Part shown: piece by piece, positions 1-4,925 of the stretch | Layout of the letters: every line of letters begins with the position of its first letter | Numbering within the stretch: the stretch's first letter is position 1 | NCBI GenBank assembly: GCA_017432075.1 | Contig: JAFRJV010000127.1 | Span: 1-33,187, forward strand | From: Mogibacterium sp. | GTDB lineage: Bacteria > Bacillota > Clostridia > Peptostreptococcales > Anaerovoracaceae | Length of the DNA stretch: 33,187 bases | Direction of reading: 5' to 3' | Notes under the pieces: generated by a model | Told to the model about the DNA's origin: nothing | The model's input: the letters and a program-made list of their open reading frames with translations, nothing else | Database searches by the model: none | Translations under genes and position numbers: made by a program

Positions 1-9
1 TCGCATCAT
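1..9 (-). CDS. 5' end of a leftward gene cut by the window edge
   Basis: Only two or three codons are visible. Two consecutive ATG codons (complement of 7-9 and 4-6) follow a purine-rich AAAGGAG site (complement of about 20-27) by roughly 11 bases. This looks like the start of the next leftward gene of the mobile element. Nothing can be said about its product. The structured region at 61-163 lies directly upstream and would be its leader or a cis-acting site. Confidence 0.35.
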
Positions 10-60
10 TATTATCTTGTCTCCTTTCTTGACTTAACTCGTGTAGTACTTTATTTGATC

Positions 61-163
61 GGCTTCAGCCGGGGGTCTGGGGGCTGCCACCAGGTACGCA
101 TTCCGCCCGGTAGGAGCAGGAATGCAGTGCTTGTTCCAACTCAGCAGACCCCCATACGGCAGT
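61..163. other. nested hairpin region (candidate oriT, replication origin or RNA leader)
   Basis: Several complementary arms are nested here. GGCTTCAGCC (61-70) is a small hairpin. GGGGGTCTG (71-79) pairs exactly with CAGACCCCC (145-153). Inside that, GCATTCC (98-104) pairs exactly with GGAATGC (119-125). CTGCC near 84-88 can also pair with GGCAG at 159-163. The region lies between a small hypothetical gene and the start of the next leftward gene, where mobile elements often carry an origin of transfer or a structured leader. The pairing is read directly; the role is inference. Confidence 0.45.
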
Positions 164-168
164 TTTCT

Positions 169-450
169 TCATTTGATTTCATTGCAGTTGCTGCCCGGCT
201 GAATACGTTTTCCGCCTAAATTTCTCGGATCAGGCGAAACTTTAGGCACATTAGCTGCTTTGCTGCAGGTCTGCCTGCGATCTTTGCTGCTGCTGTCACT
301 AAAGTGATATGATTTTTCTTCTTTTGTGATATCATCCGCAGCGCAATCACTGATCCGCTTACCCTTTGATATATATCGCGCCGTTTTCAGATATCTGGTC
401 GGCATCAGATAAGCCATGATTTGATACCGGCATTTGCATTCATAAGCCAT
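169..450 (-). CDS. small hypothetical protein of the mobile element
   Basis: I do not recognise this protein of about 93 residues. It follows the ParR-like gene by about 20 bases on the same strand. It begins with a Tyr/Cys-containing segment (Cys-x-Cys near the start), has a basic middle and a Ser/Lys-rich tail, and shows no membrane segment or signal peptide. Codon use looks coding. No good ribosome binding site precedes either the ATG at 450 or an in-frame GTG at 459, so translation may be coupled to the upstream gene and the exact start is uncertain. It could be an accessory of the segregation pair, but only position supports that. Confidence 0.42.
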   Translation of the reverse strand: MAYECKCRYQIMAYLMPTRYLKTARYISKGKRISDCAADDITKEEKSYHFSDSSSKDRRQTCSKAANVPKVSPDPRNLGGKRIQPGSNCNEIK

Positions 451-471
451 GCTGATCACAGGCAGGGAATA

Positions 472-885
472 TCATGAGCCGAGGAATCCCCAGTCAATAC
501 TTTCTGGGTCAGCCTCAGCCGCCTCCTCAGACGTAGGAGTTTCAACTTGCAATGGCTGGGGTGCAGAAGCGCATGCAGGCTGTATGGCGGATAAGCCTGT
601 CATGCAGCCTGCCAGAAACAGCGGCAATGTCTGCTTCAGTAATTCACAGACACCATCTACTATCTGCTGTATGAATCTTTCTTCACGCTCGCGTGTCTCC
701 AGATACGGGTCTTCCTGAACCTTGTAATAACGGTCAAAGTAGTCCAGCAGAGCGAGATGGATCACATGGTTCCAGGAAGTGAATATATCCCTGTCCATAG
801 TCTGCAGATATTCCCAGGCTCTCTTCTGATCCGGTTTATCCAGATTGAAGCGTACGGAGAGTTTTCTTGTGTTATCATCCATCAT
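472..885 (-). CDS. parR: ParR-like partition DNA-binding protein
   Basis: A protein of 137 residues whose gene overlaps the end of the ParM gene by four bases (ATGA). The N-terminus has a beta strand (RKLSVRFNL) followed by helices, which fits a ribbon-helix-helix DNA-binding fold such as that of centromere-binding ParR proteins. The C-terminal third is low-complexity and acidic, ending in WGFLGS; in ParR proteins the C-terminus contacts the ParM filament end. Two start codons lie in tandem (885 and 882), and the second has better spacing from the AGAAGGGGG site. Size, fold pattern and strict coupling to parM support the call, but no family-specific signature is visible, so an unrelated small RHH protein is possible. 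Confidence 0.6.
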   Translation of the reverse strand: MMDDNTRKLSVRFNLDKPDQKRAWEYLQTMDRDIFTSWNHVIHLALLDYFDRYYKVQEDPYLETREREERFIQQIVDGVCELLKQTLPLFLAGCMTGLSAIQPACASAPQPLQVETPTSEEAAEADPESIDWGFLGS

Positions 886-1799
886 TTCCCCCTTCTGAGC
901 ATCTGATAGGCCAGATACTCATAGCCCTTTGCTGTTGCACAAATGTCCTCGTTGATCTCGACTCTGTCCGGATCATATTTGCCGAAGTTCTTCACAAGGC
1001 AGGCTCCGCCTCCGACTATGTGAAGCCTGACAAGATCCGGGTCATACTCGTATTTGCGAAGTGCAGCGAATATGTTTTCTGCATATTCCTCCGCAACGCT
1101 GCATATGACTGCAGTGAACTTCTCACTGATGTCAGCTGTGCCGAATCTCAGGATCCTTTCGACTATGGATTCGTCGATGCTTGCGGCATATTTGTCCATC
1201 ACTGCATTGCGTGCCCTGATCATGCACTGGTTGACGCCAAGCTTCTCTGTCCAGCAGCGACCTTCCTGAGGTTTCTTGTCGACGATATACATGATGTTCA
1301 TCGTGCCGTTACCGATATCCGCCAGCATATGGACTCCGCGGTACTGATCGATATTCCTGACTATCGCAGGGTAGCCCTGCGGGAATACCGTGCAGCCTGT
1401 GATCCTGATGCGGTATTCAGTGTTGTTGAACCTGTACCTGATGGTTTTCTTCTGAAGAAGGTATTCCCTGAAGGTCTCTCTCTGGGTGCTTACCCACTTG
1501 AGCGGCAGGCCGCATGCGATATGCACATCGGCTTCCGTGATATGCTCCTGATTGAGCTCTCTGGCGATGGCCATCAGGGTCAGAAGGTAGTAATCTTCAT
1601 CGATCGCCTTGTCAGCTGTGAATTCCTTATGGCCTTCGCCTATCCTGTACCATTTGCCTTCGTACTCGAGGATGTTTCCGGTAAAGACCGGCGGGCTGTC
1701 GTATGCTGTGATAGCTGTTGGTGTCACGGTGTTTGCTGTCTTGATGTTGCCATAGCCGTGATCTATGGCGATGATCTTAGTTCCTTTAAGTTCTGTCAT
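882..1799 (-). CDS. parM: ParM/StbA-family actin-like segregation ATPase
   Basis: An actin-fold ATPase of 305 residues that would form filaments to push apart copies of a plasmid or excised element. The actin-like nucleotide signatures are present in order: phosphate-1 loop IAIDHGYGNIKT with Asp13, phosphate-2 loop LADIGNGTMNI with Asp161, and the adenosine motif HIVGGGACLV near residue 260. The start at 1799 is chosen because AAGGAG lies nine bases upstream; an in-frame ATG 33 bases earlier lacks such a site. It is cotranscribed with and overlaps the ParR-like gene. A segregation system next to an integrase implies that the element has, or once had, an extrachromosomal state. Family call is firm; filament function is inferred. 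Confidence 0.85.
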   Translation of the reverse strand: MTELKGTKIIAIDHGYGNIKTANTVTPTAITAYDSPPVFTGNILEYEGKWYRIGEGHKEFTADKAIDEDYYLLTLMAIARELNQEHITEADVHIACGLPLKWVSTQRETFREYLLQKKTIRYRFNNTEYRIRITGCTVFPQGYPAIVRNIDQYRGVHMLADIGNGTMNIMYIVDKKPQEGRCWTEKLGVNQCMIRARNAVMDKYAASIDESIVERILRFGTADISEKFTAVICSVAEEYAENIFAALRKYEYDPDLVRLHIVGGGACLVKNFGKYDPDRVEINEDICATAKGYEYLAYQMLRRGK

Positions 1800-1860
1800 A
1801 AAAAGTCTCCTTCTGAAAAATTCTTTGTTCATCCGGAGGAGCCATGTGATATACTGATGG

Positions 1861-1890
1861 TGCTTAGAGGTATATCGAGGCTCCTGCCGG
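1861..1890 (-). repeat. left copy of 30-bp bipartite inverted repeat
   Basis: TGCTTAGAGGTATATCG (1861-1877), eight unmatched bases, then GCCGG (1886-1890). Read on the minus strand, the same bipartite sequence occurs on the plus strand at 3016-3045. This copy lies between the excisionase gene and the parM start codon. It therefore sits in the same orientation relative to parM as the other copy does to int. Confidence 0.75.
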
Positions 1891-1930
1891 ATATCCCGTT
1901 ACATCTGCGGCTCCCGTGATGGGCCGCTTT

Positions 1931-2155
1931 TTAGTTTACGTATCCCGTGAGAGGGATCACTTCCGCCTGATTCCTCAGATCAGTGTTGCGGTTGAGTTCG
2001 AGGAATCTGTCAAGGTCTTGCGTCCTTATGAGGACTTTGCGCCCGACCTTGATCGTAGGCATTGTCTTCCAGCTTATGAGCTGTCTCAGTGTATTTCTGC
2101 CGATACCGGTGAAATCTGCTGCTTCCTCAACCGTCATTGCGATCTTTCCTGTCAT
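1931..2155 (-). CDS. xis: excisionase / MerR-like HTH DNA-binding protein
   Basis: A 74-residue protein with the usual excisionase-type winged helix pattern: TVEEAADFTGIGRNTLRQLI as recognition helices, then a wing (KVGRKVLIRTQDLDRFLE). Such proteins bend DNA at element ends and favour excision by the tyrosine integrase. The start is supported by an AAAGGAGGT site seven or eight bases upstream. It is transcribed from a near-consensus promoter whose start region overlaps a palindrome (2196-2208) that probably binds the divergent repressor. It heads the leftward run xis-parM-parR. A general HTH regulator is the main alternative. Confidence 0.75.
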   Translation of the reverse strand: MTGKIAMTVEEAADFTGIGRNTLRQLISWKTMPTIKVGRKVLIRTQDLDRFLELNRNTDLRNQAEVIPLTGYVN

Positions 2156-2195
2156 TCGCTACCTCCTTTCTGCAATTGATGTTCTTTCTGTTGTG

Positions 2196-2208
2196 TTGCG
2201 ATATGCAA
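2196..2208. promoter_or_regulatory. palindromic operator TTGC-N5-GCAA
   Basis: TTGCGATATGCAA is a perfect palindrome apart from its centre. It lies just downstream of the leftward -10 box (2224-2229), around or past the expected transcription start. The same TTGC...GCAA half-sites recur near the divergent repressor promoter at 2282-2305. This layout is typical of a phage-type switch controlled by the adjacent XRE repressor. Confidence 0.55.
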
Positions 2209-2223
2209 CTTTTCTTCATCGAT

Positions 2224-2251
2224 ATAATACCACATTCAGAAATAATGTCAA
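2224..2251 (-). promoter_or_regulatory. leftward promoter for xis-parM-parR
   Basis: On the minus strand, TTGACA (2246-2251) is followed after 16 bases by TATTAT (2224-2229). This is a near-consensus SigA promoter reading into the excisionase gene. Confidence 0.7.
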
Positions 2252-2281
2252 GCAAAAAGCAACAATAAAAAATAATAATAA

Positions 2282-2317
2282 TTGCATATTGCATATATTT
2301 TGCAAAAATGGTATATT
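2282..2317 (+). promoter_or_regulatory. repressor promoter with embedded TTGC operator repeats
   Basis: TTGCAT (2289-2294), 17 bases, TATATT (2312-2317) form a promoter for the XRE gene. The stretch 2282-2305 contains three TTGC/GCAA-type half-sites (TTGCATATTGCAT...TTTTGCAA) that cover the -35 box. They match the palindrome at 2196-2208. Autoregulation by the repressor is the natural reading. Confidence 0.55.
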
Positions 2318-2346
2318 GTACGTGAAAGATGATTAATAATCAAAAA

Positions 2347-2367
2347 ACCTGCGGTCTGGCCGCAGGT
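2347..2367 (-). terminator. hairpin with T-run on the minus strand, in the repressor leader
   Basis: ACCTGCGG (2347-2354), a five-base loop, CCGCAGGT (2360-2367): a perfect 8-bp stem. On the minus strand it is followed by six T residues (2341-2346 region), so it would stop leftward antisense transcription before the xis promoter. On the plus strand it is a leader hairpin about 24 bases ahead of the repressor start. Confidence 0.5.
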
Positions 2368-2390
2368 GATTCATAAAAGGGGTGCATGTC

Positions 2391-3005
2391 ATGAACGATA
2401 CAGAACTTCGCAGAACTATCGGAAGCCGTGCCAAGGCAAGACGCAAGGAACTTGGTCTAACTATGGACTACTTGGCAGAGAAGCTGGACGTTAATAAGTC
2501 TACTATTATGAGATATGAGAAGGGGACCATTGACAATACAAAACGTCTGGTTATTGAAGGCCTGGCCAATGCGCTCCATGTGACACCTGAATACCTTAGA
2601 GGAGAGACCGATGAATACAATACGGAGATCACCGATAAAAGATCGCTGCTGATACGCGATCTCATGGAGAAGATACAGGGGACAGTACCGCTTGGCATAG
2701 CATCGTCAGATAATGAGTTTGCGGAGAACATGCTTCTGGTCGTTCTGGCAGAATATCTGGAATTTGCAGACTCGTTTACAAAAGCCTGCCACAGATTCGA
2801 TTTTGACGGGAACAAGGAGAACGAGACGTTTGCAAAGCTGATGGGAGAGTCATTGGAGGACTTCAGCTCCATGATGTTCCAACGCGAGATCATGCACACT
2901 GTCAGCACTTTTTATGATATAAGCGAAACTCTGCGCAACTATGTGAAAGACCCCGTGGCTTCACAGAACCACATGAAAGCGATATTAAAACTCTACAATA
3001 TATAA
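2391..3005 (+). CDS. XRE-family (phage repressor-like) transcriptional regulator
   Basis: A 204-residue protein with an N-terminal helix-turn-helix of the XRE/Cro type (about residues 8-63; LGLTMDYLAEKLDVNKSTIM then RYEKGT) and a C-terminal region with no visible peptidase (Ser-Lys) motif, so LexA/CI-type self-cleavage is not indicated. It is divergent from the excisionase gene, with shared TTGC/GCAA operator repeats between them. It most likely represses excision and segregation genes and itself. The ATG at 2391 is chosen because AAAAGGGG sits eight bases upstream; the GTG at 2382 overlaps that site. Downstream is the integrase gene, separated by 87 bases containing one copy of the inverted repeat. 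Confidence 0.85.
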   Translation: MNDTELRRTIGSRAKARRKELGLTMDYLAEKLDVNKSTIMRYEKGTIDNTKRLVIEGLANALHVTPEYLRGETDEYNTEITDKRSLLIRDLMEKIQGTVPLGIASSDNEFAENMLLVVLAEYLEFADSFTKACHRFDFDGNKENETFAKLMGESLEDFSSMMFQREIMHTVSTFYDISETLRNYVKDPVASQNHMKAILKLYNI

Positions 3006-3015
3006 CAAGGCAGTA

Positions 3016-3045
3016 CCGGCCGTGAGAACGATATACCTCTAAGCA
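3016..3045 (+). repeat. right copy of 30-bp bipartite inverted repeat
   Basis: CCGGC (3016-3020), eight unmatched bases, CGATATACCTCTAAGCA (3029-3045). This is the inverted partner of 1861-1890 and lies in the leader of int, between the repressor stop and the int ribosome binding site. The spacing of the two blocks (8 bases) is identical in both copies. Confidence 0.75.
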
Positions 3046-3092
3046 ATTTATATCTTTACCCACAAAAGGTTCTGCCGGAAAAGGAGGATCTT

Positions 3093-4466
3093 TTGAATCA
3101 TAAAAAATCATATCAGGAAGGAAGTGTAAGAAAGAAAGGAAACAATTATTACTACAGATTCAGAATGGAAGAGCCGGACGGCACGATGAAGATGCATGAG
3201 TTCGCAGGCACACGTTCAAAACGCGAGACCGAGGCTATGTTGAAGAAGGCTATCGAGGAGTATAACGAGCTTGGCAAGATACTTGATCCCGGAGATATCA
3301 CGGTAAGTGAGCTTATGGACGAGTGGTTCCGCACCGAAATTGAGCCGAGCAGCCGCGCTACCACTACACTTGACAGTTATCGCAATGTGATGGATCACGT
3401 GAGGGCTCACCGCATAGGCAAAATGAAGCTGAAAGAGGTGACGGTGGAGGCTCTGCAGGCGTATGTAGATGAGAAATACTTTGGCGAATACGATGAGGGA
3501 GGCAGTGAGATCAAGCATGCCTATTCTGACAGTACTATGAAGGAAGAATTCGTGGTGCTTAACGGGATCTTCAAATATGCTGTCTATCCGAAAGAGTATC
3601 TCAAGTCGAGCCCGATGCAGCACGTTAAGAAGCGTAAGAAACCTGAAGAGACCAATATTTTCGGTGATGAGTCCGAAAAACTCGAGATCATCACGCATGA
3701 TGAGTACAAGCGGATCATAGAATTTCTCAGCACTCACAAGAACAGCTACGGAGATGATTACAGGTATATGATACTGCCGGTGCAGATATCCTATTACACA
3801 GGCCTCCGGGCAGGAGAACTCGCAGGGCTTTGCTGGGACGATGTCGACATTCCAGGCAGAAGACTCATTGTGAGGCGATCCATGTTCAAGGATACCGGAA
3901 CTAAGAGCTGGGAACTAAAAGTACCTAAGAACGGAAAGCAGAGAGTAGTGGACTTTGGTGAGACTCTCGCGAACATCCTCATGGAAGCCAAAACTCAGCA
4001 GGAGAGCGACAGGAAACTGTACGGAGATCTTTATCAGAAGCATTACTGTCAGACACAGAGCATTAAGGGCAGACCGCACAATATAGTGTTTACGGATATC
4101 CATACTGATACCGGGATAATCGGAAGCAGGGTAGGCCACGGTAAGCTCCTGGAAGAAGCAGAGAAAGGAAAAAATCTGGTGCCGCTCGAGTTCGTTTGCA
4201 GGAAGGTTGACGGAGAACTGGTCACGATACAGACTCTCAAGAACTGTAACAAACTGGTTCAGACGAATCTGGGGATAACATGGTTCCACATGCATGGACT
4301 TCGCCACACCTATGGATCAAACATGATCGCAAGCGGAGCGAATTACAAGGACGTGCAGCTGCTTATGGGGCATTCCGACATAGGGATCACGCTGAATACT
4401 TATGTGCATCCTAACGAAAAGACTCGTAAAACAGCTGTGGATCTGCTGGAAAAAAGTCTTGGCTGA
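3093..4466 (+). CDS. int: tyrosine recombinase / integrase
   Basis: A site-specific recombinase of 457 residues. It has an N-terminal arm-binding domain of the Tn916/phage type (residues about 5-60, with YYYRFRMEEPDGT), a SAM-like core-binding domain (about 70-185) and a C-terminal catalytic domain. Catalytic residues can be read: Arg239 (TGLRAGE), a candidate Lys near 277-279, His401/Arg404 (HGLRH), His427 (MGHSD) and Tyr437 (LNTYVH). Translation starts at TTG behind a strong AAAAGGAGG site. The gene ends 138 bases from the 3' end of a tRNA-Lys gene and faces it, the usual arrangement of an integrase beside its attachment site. Length and motifs are normal and the enzyme looks intact. Confidence 0.95.
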   Translation: MNHKKSYQEGSVRKKGNNYYYRFRMEEPDGTMKMHEFAGTRSKRETEAMLKKAIEEYNELGKILDPGDITVSELMDEWFRTEIEPSSRATTTLDSYRNVMDHVRAHRIGKMKLKEVTVEALQAYVDEKYFGEYDEGGSEIKHAYSDSTMKEEFVVLNGIFKYAVYPKEYLKSSPMQHVKKRKKPEETNIFGDESEKLEIITHDEYKRIIEFLSTHKNSYGDDYRYMILPVQISYYTGLRAGELAGLCWDDVDIPGRRLIVRRSMFKDTGTKSWELKVPKNGKQRVVDFGETLANILMEAKTQQESDRKLYGDLYQKHYCQTQSIKGRPHNIVFTDIHTDTGIIGSRVGHGKLLEEAEKGKNLVPLEFVCRKVDGELVTIQTLKNCNKLVQTNLGITWFHMHGLRHTYGSNMIASGANYKDVQLLMGHSDIGITLNTYVHPNEKTRKTAVDLLEKSLG

Positions 4467-4493
4467 GAGCGGCGTTGCTATCACTGGAAATGA

Positions 4494-4530
4494 ATCTTCC
4501 CACAAACTTGTGGGAAGATTTGTGGGAAGA
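4494..4530. repeat. inverted and tandem 11/12-bp repeats next to int (candidate integrase arm sites)
   Basis: ATCTTCCCACAA (4494-4505) and TTGTGGGAAGAT (4508-4519) form a perfect 12-bp inverted pair. TTGTGGGAAGA then recurs at 4520-4530, exactly 12 bases after the copy at 4508-4518. A degenerate relative (TTTGTGGGTAAAGA, minus strand, 3066-3053) lies ahead of int. Direct repeats of about 12 bp beside the gene resemble arm-type binding sites of Tn916-like integrases. The palindrome could also act as a weak terminator of int. Confidence 0.55.
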
Positions 4531-4563
4531 ATCTAAAATTATTGTTTTTCCGAAAAATGAAAA

Positions 4564-4598
4564 ATCCGCAACCTGTTGCAATTACTTGGGTTGCGGAT
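4564..4598 (-). terminator. Rho-independent terminator of tRNA-Lys
   Basis: ATCCGCAACC (4564-4573) pairs exactly with GGTTGCGGAT (4589-4598). On the minus strand the stem is followed by TTTTTCATTTTT. It lies a few bases past the tRNA 3' end. If the element integrated at the tRNA 3' end, this terminator may have been supplied by the element. Confidence 0.8.
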
Positions 4599-4603
4599 GT
4601 CTC

Positions 4604-4679
4604 TGGTGGATGATCAGGGGTTCGAACCCTGGACACCCTGATTAAGAGTCAGGTGCTCTGCCAGCTGAGCTAATCATCC
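4604..4679 (-). tRNA. tRNA-Lys (anticodon CTT)
   Basis: A 76-base tRNA with a full cloverleaf: acceptor GGATGAT/ATCATCC, D-arm GCTC...GAGC, anticodon stem CCTGA/TCAGG with loop CTCTTAA (anticodon CTT, reading AAG), T-arm CAGGG/CCCTG with loop TTCGAAC, discriminator A and an encoded CCA. It has its own promoter (4727-4755) and terminator (4564-4598). Its 3' end faces the integrase gene, making it the likely integration target of the element to the left. Confidence 0.97.
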
Positions 4680-4726
4680 ATATTCACTTATTGCGCTTGC
4701 AAGGTGTTTTCGCAAGCCGCTTGATG

Positions 4727-4755
4727 ATATTACCACCCAAGACGCAACAAGTCAA
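4727..4755 (-). promoter_or_regulatory. promoter of tRNA-Lys
   Basis: On the minus strand, TTGACT (4750-4755), 17 bases, TAATAT (4727-4732). It is followed by a leader with a GCTTGC/GCAAGC hairpin (about 4695-4717) before the mature 5' end. Confidence 0.75.
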
Positions 4756-4806
4756 TAGCAAAAATGTTAAATTTTCTTATAATCCGTTCATATCATAATC
4801 AAAACA

Positions 4807-4835
4807 TTGAAATGTAAACGAATATATAGTAGTAT
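4807..4835 (+). promoter_or_regulatory. candidate promoter of the zinc-ribbon/UPF0182 unit
   Basis: TTGAAA (4807-4812), 17 bases, TAGTAT (4830-4835). The leader that follows has two short hairpins (GCACA/TGTGC near 4858-4874 and TGCC/GGCA near 4890-4904) before the CGGAGGA site at about 4915. I do not recognise a riboswitch in it. Confidence 0.5.
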
Positions 4836-4925
4836 TTCACTGAATAATTATGAACAGGCACAATTTTGATGTGCAAAAAAGCTAAAACTGCCATAAAAGG
4901 GCAATAGACTATACGGAGGAATAAA

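Noticed and set aside
867-1919. Open frame of 350 codons on the plus strand opposite parM
   Set aside because: It is antisense to a clear actin-like gene with matching motifs and a good ribosome binding site, and its product shows no recognisable domain.
4855-4925. Leader of the zinc-ribbon gene considered as a riboswitch (c-di-GMP or preQ1 type)
   Set aside because: Only two short hairpins are visible and the conserved core bases of those classes are missing.
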